64,000 bases of DNA from Flavobacterium geliluteum (GTDB lineage: Bacteria; Bacteroidota; Bacteroidia; Flavobacteriales; Flavobacteriaceae). Position numbers and translations under genes: made by a program. The DNA lies in assembly GCF_017948595.1 (NCBI RefSeq), contig NZ_JAGFBV010000025.1, forward strand, positions 1 to 64,000. Reading direction: 5' to 3'. Position 1 is the stretch's first letter. Every line of letters begins with the position of its first letter. Shown here piece after piece: positions 17,456 to 25,281 of this stretch. The notes beneath the pieces are model-generated. The model did not search any database and was not told where the DNA came from. It worked only from the letters and a program-made list of their open reading frames with translations.

Positions 17456-18117
17456 ATTTTTTGAAAAAGGTAAAAAATATAGCCATTGGATTTTTAGTGA
17501 GTTTCCTCGGGTCTATTCCGTTGGGTTATTTAAACGTGGTTGGTCTTGAAATTTACTCAAAATCAGGTTTTAATAATTTGACACTATTTTTATTTGGGGT
17601 TGTTTTTATAGAAGCTTTCGTAATTTATTTTACATTAATGTTTGCAAAAAAATTAGTGAACAATAAAAAATTAATGAAGGTAATTGACTTATTTGCCATT
17701 GTTTTTATGTTTGTTCTGGCTTATTTTTTTTATTCGAATGCCCGTCAAACGCCAAATTCCACATTCAATTCCAATCAATATTTAATGTTTTCGCCTTTTA
17801 TAATAGGGGTAATTTTAAATTGCATTAATTTTCTGCAAGTTCCTTTCTGGACGAGCTGGAATTTATATCTCATTAACGGAAAGTACATAGCTATCGAAAA
17901 TAAATTAAAATATTATTATCTTGCAGGAACTTTGATGGGTGTTTTTTTAGGAATGTTAAGCTTGATTGTTGTTTTGCAAACATTTTTTCAAAAGTACACA
18001 TCTTTTTCAAAGTATGTAATGCCTGTTTTTATTCCACTATTTTTTATTGTTTTAGGAAGTGTTCAGGTGTTTAAAGTGTATAAAAAATATTTCAAACCGT
18101 CTGTTTTAGAAGGCTGA
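17452..18117 (+). CDS. LysE-type translocator-like membrane protein
   Basis: This 221-aa protein has about six TM helices. The N-terminal pattern (IAIGFLVSFLGSIPLGYLNV) fits the LysE/RhtB exporter family. It starts at a TTG overlapping the upstream stop (TTGA), so it is translationally coupled to the ATP-grasp gene. The exported substrate cannot be deduced. It closes the tight gene run that begins at 13769. Confidence 0.7.
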   Translation: MNFLKKVKNIAIGFLVSFLGSIPLGYLNVVGLEIYSKSGFNNLTLFLFGVVFIEAFVIYFTLMFAKKLVNNKKLMKVIDLFAIVFMFVLAYFFYSNARQTPNSTFNSNQYLMFSPFIIGVILNCINFLQVPFWTSWNLYLINGKYIAIENKLKYYYLAGTLMGVFLGMLSLIVVLQTFFQKYTSFSKYVMPVFIPLFFIVLGSVQVFKVYKKYFKPSVLEG

Positions 18118-18141
18118 CTTCTAAATCTAATTCATTTTTTC

Positions 18142-19098
18142 ATGAAAAAGTCATGCTTTTTACTTTCGTTTGTTTTCTTAATCTGTTTCTCAAATTTAAC
18201 TGTTCAAGCTCAAAAATCTGAAGCTTTTACCCACAAAGTAAAAGAAGAAGATGTAGCTGCAACCTTAAAATATCTTTCATCAGATGAATTAGAAGGTCGC
18301 GAAACCGGAACTGCCGGAATAGAAAAAGCAGCTGTGTTTTTAGAACTGTTTTTAAAAAATAATAATATAAAGCCGTATTTTGCTTCTTACCGCGATACCC
18401 TTTCAAACTTTGATGCGCCTGCTTATAATATTGTTGGGTATTTAGAAGGAACTGATCCTAAACTTAAAAAAGAGTTTATAGTTTTAAGTGCGCACTACGA
18501 TCATATCGGACTTGAGAAAAACAAGCAAGGCGATATTATAAACAACGGAGCTAATGACGATGCTTCGGGTGTTACAGCCGTTGCCGAAATGGCAAAATAT
18601 TTTAGCAAAACAAAATCGAATAAACGAAGCATTCTTTTTGCTTTTTTTGCTGGTGAAGAAAAAGGTTTATTAGGTTCTCAAAGTTTAGTCCAAAAACTGA
18701 AAGCGAAAAATTTTAATTTATACGCACAACTTAATATCGAAATGATAGGTGTGCCCATGAAAAGAGATTATCTGGCGTATATAACAGGTTTTGATAAGTC
18801 GAATATGGCCGGTAAAATAAACGAATACACGGGTAAAAAGACAATTGGGTTTTTGCCAAAAGAAGCCGAATATGAATTGTTTTATCGCTCTGATAATTTT
18901 TCTTTTTACGATGTTTTCAAAAAACCTTGTCAATCGATAAGTACTTTCGATTTTGAGAATTTCGAATTTTATCATCATGTTTCAGACGACTTCAAAGCAA
19001 TGGATATTCCGCACATGACCCATTTTATACAAGAATTATTGCCTGCGATAACACAAATGGCAACGACACCAACAGAAGAAATTACCATGACCAAATAG
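18142..19098 (+). CDS. Secreted M28-family zinc aminopeptidase
   Basis: The 318-aa protein has a signal peptide (about 1-23) and an M28 catalytic domain. Zinc ligands lie in LSAHYDHIGL, the GANDDASGV motif and FAGEEKGLLGS, whose EE pair is catalytic. It probably trims peptides in the periplasm or outside the cell. It begins 24 bp after the LysE-like gene and may belong to the same transcript. Confidence 0.88.
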   Translation: MKKSCFLLSFVFLICFSNLTVQAQKSEAFTHKVKEEDVAATLKYLSSDELEGRETGTAGIEKAAVFLELFLKNNNIKPYFASYRDTLSNFDAPAYNIVGYLEGTDPKLKKEFIVLSAHYDHIGLEKNKQGDIINNGANDDASGVTAVAEMAKYFSKTKSNKRSILFAFFAGEEKGLLGSQSLVQKLKAKNFNLYAQLNIEMIGVPMKRDYLAYITGFDKSNMAGKINEYTGKKTIGFLPKEAEYELFYRSDNFSFYDVFKKPCQSISTFDFENFEFYHHVSDDFKAMDIPHMTHFIQELLPAITQMATTPTEEITMTK

Positions 19099-19133
19099 TC
19101 GCTCTTTTTAAGGGATTTGCTTATTTTTGCTGC

Positions 19134-19811
19134 ATGAAAAATATTATTGTTACAGGAACAAGTAGAGGAATTGGATACGAATTAGCATTGCAATTTGCAA
19201 ATGCGGGTCATCAGGTTTTGGCTATTTCGAGAAAAATACCTCAGGCACTTCTAGAAAACGAAAACATTACGTGCCTATCTATTGATTTATCAGACGAATC
19301 TGCTCTGGCAGTTGTGGATGATTTTCTTTCTAAAACTTGGAAAAAAGTAGATGCCGTTGTTCATAATGCCGGCGCCTTATTACTAAAACCTTTTGCTGAA
19401 ACGACTCAGGCAGATTTTGAAAGTATTTACAAAGTGAATGTTTTTGCAGTTGCAAATCTTACCAGAATTTGTTTACCGTACCTTCAAAAAGGAAGTCACG
19501 TAGTCACCATTAGTTCTATTGGTGGCGTGAGAGGAAGTCTTAAATTTCCTGGTTTAGCAGCTTATAGCTCTAGCAAAGGAGCGGTGATTACTCTTTCTGA
19601 ATTATTAGCAGAAGAATACAAAGAGCAAGGAATTGCATTTAACGTTCTGGCCTTGGGTGCTGTTCAGACTGAAATGTTGGAAGATGCTTTTCCGGGTTAT
19701 CAAGCGCCTATTTCTGCTCAAGGAATGGCTAATTATGTTTATGATTTTACGCTTAACGGAAATAAATATTTTAACGGAAAAGTATTGGAAGTTTCTTCTA
19801 CGAATCCATAG
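19134..19811 (+). CDS. Short-chain dehydrogenase/reductase
   Basis: This 225-aa SDR has the NAD(P) motif TGTSRGIG at the N-terminus, HNAGALLLKPFAE (NNAG-like), a catalytic Ser in ISSIGGVRGS and YSSSKGA as the YxxxK element. The substrate is unknown. A -7-like box TATTTTTG lies at 19122-19129, only a few bases before the ATG, so its promoter role is doubtful. Confidence 0.88.
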   Translation: MKNIIVTGTSRGIGYELALQFANAGHQVLAISRKIPQALLENENITCLSIDLSDESALAVVDDFLSKTWKKVDAVVHNAGALLLKPFAETTQADFESIYKVNVFAVANLTRICLPYLQKGSHVVTISSIGGVRGSLKFPGLAAYSSSKGAVITLSELLAEEYKEQGIAFNVLALGAVQTEMLEDAFPGYQAPISAQGMANYVYDFTLNGNKYFNGKVLEVSSTNP

Positions 19812-19871
19812 ATAAATTTCAATTTTAGAAAAAAACTTTTAACCTCTCACAAATAACTTTTAACTAAAAAA

Positions 19872-20474
19872 TTGAGCGATACTTTAGCCAAATATTTACC
19901 TGAACACGCAGTAAAGCCTGTTTTTGATTTGATTGTAGCCAATCAGGTGCACCTAAAAATCGTAAATGAACGCCAAACGCGTCATGGCGATTACAGGCGC
20001 GGGCATACGGGTAAACATGAAATTACAGTGAACTCAAGTTTAAATAAATATCGTTTTTTGATTACATTGATTCATGAGATCGCACATTTGGTGGCTTTCG
20101 AAAAATTTGGTCGAAATATAAAACCTCACGGAAATGAGTGGAAATATACGTTTCAACGGATCATGGTACCGTTTATTCGTCCCGAGATTTTTCCAGGACA
20201 GTTGTTGCCGCTTTTAGCGAGGCATTTTAAGAGCCCAACTGCAAGTAGTGATACAGATACAACCCTGTCTCTCGCTTTGAAGCAATACGATCAGGATAAT
20301 GATAAAAATTATGTTTTTGAAATTCCGTACGGAAGTATTTTTAGAATTAAAAACGGGAAAATTTTTAAAAAAATAGCGGTACGTACCAAACGATTTGAAT
20401 GTTTAGAAATTAGTTCTGGTAAAACGTATCTTTTTAATCCAAATGCTGAGGTAGAACTTTTACCGAATCATTAG
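19872..20474 (+). CDS. SprT-like zinc protein
   Basis: The 200-aa product has the zincin motif LIHEIAHLVAF (HExxH, about residues 65-75) and a downstream HGNEWKYTF segment, as in SprT-like domains. Some family members cut DNA-protein crosslinks; others are uncharacterised. The start is a TTG at 19872, as no ATG is available upstream of the conserved region. It is convergent with mlaF, and the two share a terminator. Confidence 0.82.
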   Translation: MSDTLAKYLPEHAVKPVFDLIVANQVHLKIVNERQTRHGDYRRGHTGKHEITVNSSLNKYRFLITLIHEIAHLVAFEKFGRNIKPHGNEWKYTFQRIMVPFIRPEIFPGQLLPLLARHFKSPTASSDTDTTLSLALKQYDQDNDKNYVFEIPYGSIFRIKNGKIFKKIAVRTKRFECLEISSGKTYLFNPNAEVELLPNH

Positions 20475-20510
20475 TTTTTATAAATTCAATTTAAAAAAGA
20501 TATTCTAATA

Positions 20511-20556
20511 AAAAATCCAAATTCTATATCGCGATGCGGTTAGAATTTGGATTTTT
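20511..20556. terminator. Bidirectional terminator between SprT-like gene and mlaF
   Basis: A 16-bp perfect stem pairs AAAAATCCAAATTCTA (20511-20526) with 20541-20556, with A/T runs on both sides and a 14-nt loop. Confidence 0.85.
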
Positions 20557-20571
20557 ATATTTTAAAAAAAA

Positions 20572-21333
20572 TTATTCTTTCAAATAGGCTTCTCTTACTT
20601 TTTTGAATAAATTAGAGGAATAAACAAATTTTACGATGGCTTCATTATCGGTTCTAAAAATTTCTTCTTTAGTTCCCTGCCAGGCTTTTACTCCTTTTTT
20701 TAGAAACAAAATATTTTCTCCGATTTCCATCACCGAGTTCATATCATGTGTATTTATGACGGTGGTAATATTGTATTCTTCCGTGATTTCTTTAATCAAA
20801 TTATCAATTATAGTTGAGGTATTTGGATCTAAACCTGAGTTAGGTTCGTCACAAAACAAATATTTTGGGTTGTTGACAATCGCACGGGCAATGGCTACAC
20901 GTTTTTGCATACCTCCTGAAATTTCCGACGGTAATTTTTTATGTGCATCAATAAGATTGACTCTTTCAAGAACAAAATCTACGCGTTCTTTAATTTTTGC
21001 TCTGTTGTCGTGGGTGAACATTTTAAGAGGAAAAGCGACATTTTCTTCAACTGTCATCGAATCGAATAAAGCACTTCCCTGAAAAACCATCCCAATTTCG
21101 GTTCGTAATTCTCGTTTTTCGTCTGAGTCTAATTCAGAATAGATACGTCCATCAAACGAAATAGTACCAACATCTGGCGAGTGAATTCCTAATAAGCTTT
21201 TTAGCAAAACTGTTTTTCCAGAGCCACTTTGACCGATAATAAGGTTGGTTTTTCCAGTTTCAAAAACTGTCGAAACTCCTTTTAGAACTCTACTGTCGCC
21301 AAACGATTTTTCTAAATTTTTTACTTCTATCAT
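20572..21333 (-). CDS. MlaF-type ABC transporter ATPase
   Basis: The 253-aa ATPase has Walker A GQSGSGKTVLLKSL, signature SGGMQKRVAIARAI and Walker B LFCDEPNSGLDP. Sequence and pairing with an MlaE permease place it in the Mla/Ttg2 phospholipid-transport class, which keeps outer-membrane lipid asymmetry. It overlaps the permease gene by 4 bp. The substrate-binding MlaD subunit is not adjacent. Confidence 0.88.
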   Translation of the reverse strand: MIEVKNLEKSFGDSRVLKGVSTVFETGKTNLIIGQSGSGKTVLLKSLLGIHSPDVGTISFDGRIYSELDSDEKRELRTEIGMVFQGSALFDSMTVEENVAFPLKMFTHDNRAKIKERVDFVLERVNLIDAHKKLPSEISGGMQKRVAIARAIVNNPKYLFCDEPNSGLDPNTSTIIDNLIKEITEEYNITTVINTHDMNSVMEIGENILFLKKGVKAWQGTKEEIFRTDNEAIVKFVYSSNLFKKVREAYLKE

Positions 21334-22079
21334 GATCCTAGTAGCAATTGTGTTAGTATATAATTAAAAAGAATGATGCAAACAGAGGTCCAAACAAACG
21401 AAACCGTACTTGCCTTTCCTACTTCAAGTGCGCCACCTTTCATATAATAACCATGAAAAGAAGGGATGGTTGCCAATAACATTGCAAAAATTAAGGTTTT
21501 GATAAAAGCGTATACAATATGAAAAGGAATAAACTCCATTTGTGCTCCGTTGATAAATTCTACACTGGTCGTAAAACCACCGTAAACACCAGCAAGCCAA
21601 CCACCAAAAATACCTAAAAACATACTGATTCCTATTACAAAGGGATACAAAAACAAAGCAATAATTTTTGGAAAAACCAAGTAATTAAGCGAGTTGACAC
21701 CCATTACTTCGAGCGCATCAATTTGCTCTGTAACGCGCATCGTGCCAATACTAGAGGTGATAAATGAACCCATTTTTCCGGCCATAATAACCGATATAAA
21801 AGTAGGCGCAAATTCTAGAATCACCGATTGGCGTGTGGCAAAACCAATTAAATATTTTGGAATTAAAGGATTGGTAAGGTTTAATGCTGTTTGAATTGCT
21901 ACAACTCCTCCTACGAAGAAAGAAATAAAACAAACGATACCCAGAGAGTCGATAATCAAATCATCGATTTCTTTGAAAATTAATTGTCGCATAACGGACC
22001 ATTTGGTCTGTTTATTGAAAATTTCCTTGAGCATTAAAAAATATCTTCCTATTTGAGATAAGTAACGAATGAGCATCAT
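21330..22079 (-). CDS. MlaE-family ABC transporter permease
   Basis: The 249-aa permease has five to six TM helices and typical MlaE stretches: MAGKMGSFITSSIGTMRVTEQIDALEVMG, of which IGTMRVTEQIDALEVMG is the EQIDAL family signature. It forms the inner-membrane channel of the Mla lipid transporter with the downstream ATPase. The two are translationally coupled. Confidence 0.88.
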   Translation of the reverse strand: MMLIRYLSQIGRYFLMLKEIFNKQTKWSVMRQLIFKEIDDLIIDSLGIVCFISFFVGGVVAIQTALNLTNPLIPKYLIGFATRQSVILEFAPTFISVIMAGKMGSFITSSIGTMRVTEQIDALEVMGVNSLNYLVFPKIIALFLYPFVIGISMFLGIFGGWLAGVYGGFTTSVEFINGAQMEFIPFHIVYAFIKTLIFAMLLATIPSFHGYYMKGGALEVGKASTVSFVWTSVCIILFNYILTQLLLGS

Positions 22080-22148
22080 AGTTTTACAAATATTGGCTAA
22101 GGTAAAAAGAAGTTATGAGTTATGGGTTATGACTTTAGGCTTTTTAGG

Positions 22149-22997
22149 CTAAAAAAGCTTTTGTTTCATTTTCTGAAAACGATAATTTCTAATAAATTTA
22201 GCTTGTTCGGGTGTTACCAATAATGGTGTTTTTGCGGTTTTTGCTTTCCAGAAACCTTTTATATAATCAAAAAAGAGCAGTGGTTTTTTCTTCATCATCG
22301 CCAATTTTGCAGATGCAATGGCTGTAATCCAAAAACCATATCCTAATGTAAAAAAAGCTTCTCCTTGTTTGTAACGTGCTGTTTTGTTGTAGTTTGCGCC
22401 AGTTGGTTTCAGGTGTTTTACATGTAAGCTCGTATCGGTAACTATTTTCCAACCATAATATTTACAGAGTAATTCATCAACGGTGTCCCAGCCCATAGCA
22501 GGTTTTAAACCTCCAATTTGTTGGTAAGTTTCTTTTCGATAGGCTTTTAATGCCCCGCGAATATGATCCTTATCGGTTAGGTTTTCCAGAACCCAGTCAC
22601 CATTTTTTTCAATGTAACAAAATCCTCCCGCCATTCCGATTTTTGAATCAGATTGAAAATGTTTGATGATAGTTTCAAAATAATTAGAAGGAAAAATTAA
22701 ATCGCCGTCTATTTTTACAAGAATATCATAATCGTTATCCAAAGTTTCAAAACCTTTCTGAAACGCCTGAATTACTTTGCTTCCCGGCATGTGTATGGCA
22801 TCCGAAGTTTTGTTTACAATAGAAATAAACGGATTTTTTTGGGCGAATTCTAAAACAATTTCTTGAGTTTTATCTGTTGAATTATCATTGACAACGACAA
22901 TTTTTGTTGGTAAAACGGTTTGAGAAATCAATGATTCTAAAGTAAGACCAATCAAATCTTGTTCGTTATGCGCAGGAATGACGATATAATATTTCAT
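22149..22997 (-). CDS. Family 2 glycosyltransferase
   Basis: The 282-aa GT-A enzyme starts KYYIVIPAHNEQDLIG, has the VVNDNSTDKT nucleotide-binding stretch and a DGD metal-binding motif in ILVKIDGDLIFP. No TM domain is seen apart from a possible amphipathic C-terminus. It is 96 bp from a methyltransferase gene on the same strand and may act in cell-surface glycan synthesis. Confidence 0.85.
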   Translation of the reverse strand: MKYYIVIPAHNEQDLIGLTLESLISQTVLPTKIVVVNDNSTDKTQEIVLEFAQKNPFISIVNKTSDAIHMPGSKVIQAFQKGFETLDNDYDILVKIDGDLIFPSNYFETIIKHFQSDSKIGMAGGFCYIEKNGDWVLENLTDKDHIRGALKAYRKETYQQIGGLKPAMGWDTVDELLCKYYGWKIVTDTSLHVKHLKPTGANYNKTARYKQGEAFFTLGYGFWITAIASAKLAMMKKKPLLFFDYIKGFWKAKTAKTPLLVTPEQAKFIRNYRFQKMKQKLF

Positions 22998-23092
22998 TTA
23001 AAATATTTTTGAATGAAGATTTACGATTCTTGATTTTAGATTTTTTACATCCATTATCACTCTCATAAATTAGCATTCGTTACTTTACAATT

Positions 23093-23620
23093 TTAAATTT
23101 TGATTTTTTCTGCATAAACAATATAATACCTGTTGGTAAAACTTCTTAAAAGCGGACGAATGCCAAATTTTTTTACAGGATTGGTCCATTTTTGTCTGTC
23201 TATGATTTTCCAGCCCGTTTTTTCTAAAAGCCAATCCAGCTGCCAATCTTCAAATTCATGGTAGTGCCTGTCCCACATGTCTGTTTTACTGCGATAAGCA
23301 GGAGAAAACCACAAACGCATCGGGATAGAAATAAAAAGTTTGTCTGATTTAATTTCGCTTAAAATGGTAAACGGATTCAATAAATGTTCGAAGATTTCGA
23401 AAGCAGTTACCACATCTTGTTTTTCGGTTTGAAAAACACTTTGGTCTAAATCCAGATCTTCACCGCTGGTGTTTTTTACGGTGAAACCTGCTTCTTTCAT
23501 GATTTTAGAAAACGGATTTTCTACACCTAAGTCTAGAATGCTCTGGGAAGTTTGGATGTGCTTTTGTAAAAATTCTAGAGTAAGCTTGAATCTTTTATTC
23601 GGAAACGTTTTTTCGTACAT
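23093..23620 (-). CDS. Class I SAM-dependent methyltransferase
   Basis: This 175-aa short methyltransferase has a SAM-binding motif SILDLGVENPFSKI, an acidic strand end (TSGEDLDLD) and the VTAFEIFEHLLNPF motif typical of ubiquinone/menaquinone-like family folds. The C-terminus lacks a recognisable substrate domain. The target is unknown. It is next to a glycosyltransferase. Confidence 0.75.
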   Translation of the reverse strand: MYEKTFPNKRFKLTLEFLQKHIQTSQSILDLGVENPFSKIMKEAGFTVKNTSGEDLDLDQSVFQTEKQDVVTAFEIFEHLLNPFTILSEIKSDKLFISIPMRLWFSPAYRSKTDMWDRHYHEFEDWQLDWLLEKTGWKIIDRQKWTNPVKKFGIRPLLRSFTNRYYIVYAEKIKI

Positions 23621-23782
23621 TTTTTATTTTTTAACGGCAAAGGCGCAAAGATACAAAGATATCTTCTTTTTTTGATTTTTTTTAATAGGGATGAAAATGA
23701 AAAGTCCAGATTTAAAATTAAATTTTTAAATCTGGACTTTAAACGATATGATAAACTTCTAAATTTCTCGGGTTACAATGAT

Positions 23783-24841
23783 TTAGTAGCGATAAACAAA
23801 TGCATTAACATTCATTCCTGCTCCAACCGAAGCAAAAATTACTACATCACCTTTATTGATTTCGTGATTTTCTAATTTTCCTTGTATTAAAAGATCAAAA
23901 AGAGTAGGAACTGTTGCTACGCTGCTGTTCCCAAGATCATGAATGCTCATCGGCATAATGTTTTCAGGAGCAATTTTGTCGTATAATTTATAAAAACGGG
24001 TTATAATGGCTTCGTCCATTTTTTCATTGGCCTGATGAATCAGTATTTTCTTTACCTCATCAATCGCAATGCCACTTTTGTCCAAGCACTCTTTCATTGC
24101 ACATGGTACTTGGCTTAAAGCAAATTCATAAATTTTACGACCGTACATTTTGATGTATTTAATGTCCGGGTCTAAATCTGGATTGTATGATTTTCCGAAG
24201 TATAAATAATTGGCTTCGTCGGTGGCAAAAGTGGCACTTTCATAAGATAACAAACCGGCTTCATCATTTGAGGCTTCTAAAATTGAAGCTCCTGCACCAT
24301 CAGAATAAATCATAGAATCACGGTCATGTTCGTCAACTACTCTAGAAAGTGTTTCTGCGCCAATTACCAAACAACGTTTTGCCATGCCAGATTTAATAAA
24401 AGCGTTGGCTTGCAACACACCTTCAATCCATCCAGGACAACCAAAAAGAATATCGTAAGCAACACATTTTGGGTTTTGGATCCCTAATTTGTGCTTTACG
24501 CGAGTGGCTAAACTAGGAATCATATCTGATTGATTGGTTCCTAATTTTACGTCTCCAAAATTATGGGCAAAAATAATATAATCGATAGATTCTTTGTCAA
24601 TTTTAGCGTTTTCAATGGCTCTTTCAGCTGCAAAAAAAGCTAAGTCTGATGAGGTTTGATGATCTTCGGCGTAGCGACGATTTTCTATTCCGGTAATTCC
24701 TTTGAATTTTTTTATTACAACTTCGTTTGGGTAGCCAAAAGGAGTTCCGTCATCATTTAAAAAAACATGCTTGTCAAAATCAGTATTGCGTACTTCTTTA
24801 TTAGGAATGTAACTTCCTATACCTATTATTTTTATTTTCAT
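23783..24841 (-). CDS. Beta-ketoacyl-ACP synthase III-like enzyme
   Basis: The 352-aa thiolase-fold enzyme has the KAS III catalytic triad: Cys135 in ILFGCPGWIEGV, His269 in ILIHQANEKMDE and Asn305 in HDLGNSSVATVP. The ATG at 24841 (MKIKIIGIGSYIPN) is the family-like start; a longer frame extends upstream but is unlikely. KAS III enzymes prime fatty-acid or secondary-lipid synthesis from acyl-CoA. It is separate from other fab genes here, so a specialised role is possible. Confidence 0.85.
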   Translation of the reverse strand: MKIKIIGIGSYIPNKEVRNTDFDKHVFLNDDGTPFGYPNEVVIKKFKGITGIENRRYAEDHQTSSDLAFFAAERAIENAKIDKESIDYIIFAHNFGDVKLGTNQSDMIPSLATRVKHKLGIQNPKCVAYDILFGCPGWIEGVLQANAFIKSGMAKRCLVIGAETLSRVVDEHDRDSMIYSDGAGASILEASNDEAGLLSYESATFATDEANYLYFGKSYNPDLDPDIKYIKMYGRKIYEFALSQVPCAMKECLDKSGIAIDEVKKILIHQANEKMDEAIITRFYKLYDKIAPENIMPMSIHDLGNSSVATVPTLFDLLIQGKLENHEINKGDVVIFASVGAGMNVNAFVYRY

Positions 24842-25175
24842 TATTCCTTTATTATCCGATAAATTTAGGGCTAAATTATAAATAAAATTATGATAACTAT
24901 CATAAAAAATACTATGCATGCATATAATTATGGAATAATAATTATTTATGGAATTTATTGTTTATTTTTTAAAGATTTTTCAGTTTTTCCGAGATTTCAA
25001 ACGTTTGAAATGGAATACTGGTTGTGTTTTTTTGTTCAAAGTTTCGAGCTTAAGGTTATTTTAGGTTGCGTAAAACACAACATCTTGTCTTTTCATGAAA
25101 ATGTGAATACTATAGTTCTGTATGACCTGTTTTTTCTTGTGCGTGGCACGACCAGATTAATAGTAGGTTTAAAAA
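24842..25175. other. Intergenic, no gene seen
   Basis: This AT-rich region lies upstream of the KAS III gene. An open frame on the plus strand (24890-25213) has no RBS, family or codon support. Near its end it runs into a copy of the GTTTCAGGTTTCAAGTT dispersed repeat. Confidence 0.45.
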
Positions 25176-25199
25176 GTTTCAAGTTTCAGGTTTCAAGTT
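25176..25199 (+). repeat. Dispersed GTTTCA(A/G)GTTTCA-type repeat
   Basis: Two tandem GTTTCA-like words, followed by a short GTAACCTGAAAT partner, match the arms of the repeat at 62425-62472. Related words also occur near 49077 and 53992. Confidence 0.55.
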
Positions 25200-25224
25200 G
25201 CACTGTAACCTGAAATAAAAAAAT

Positions 25225-25255
25225 AAACCCGACAAGTGAAAGACCTGTCGGGTTT
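25225..25255 (-). terminator. Terminator after gcvP
   Basis: AAACCCGACA (25225-25234) pairs exactly with TGTCGGGTTT (25246-25255). On the minus strand the stem is followed by a T-run, 27 bp after the gcvP stop. Confidence 0.8.
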
Positions 25256-25281
25256 GAATATTATTTAATAAAAACTAGTTT

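Noticed and set aside
24890..25213. A 107-aa plus-strand open frame upstream of the KAS III gene.
   Set aside because: It overlaps the dispersed GTTTCA repeat and has no ribosome binding site or recognisable family.
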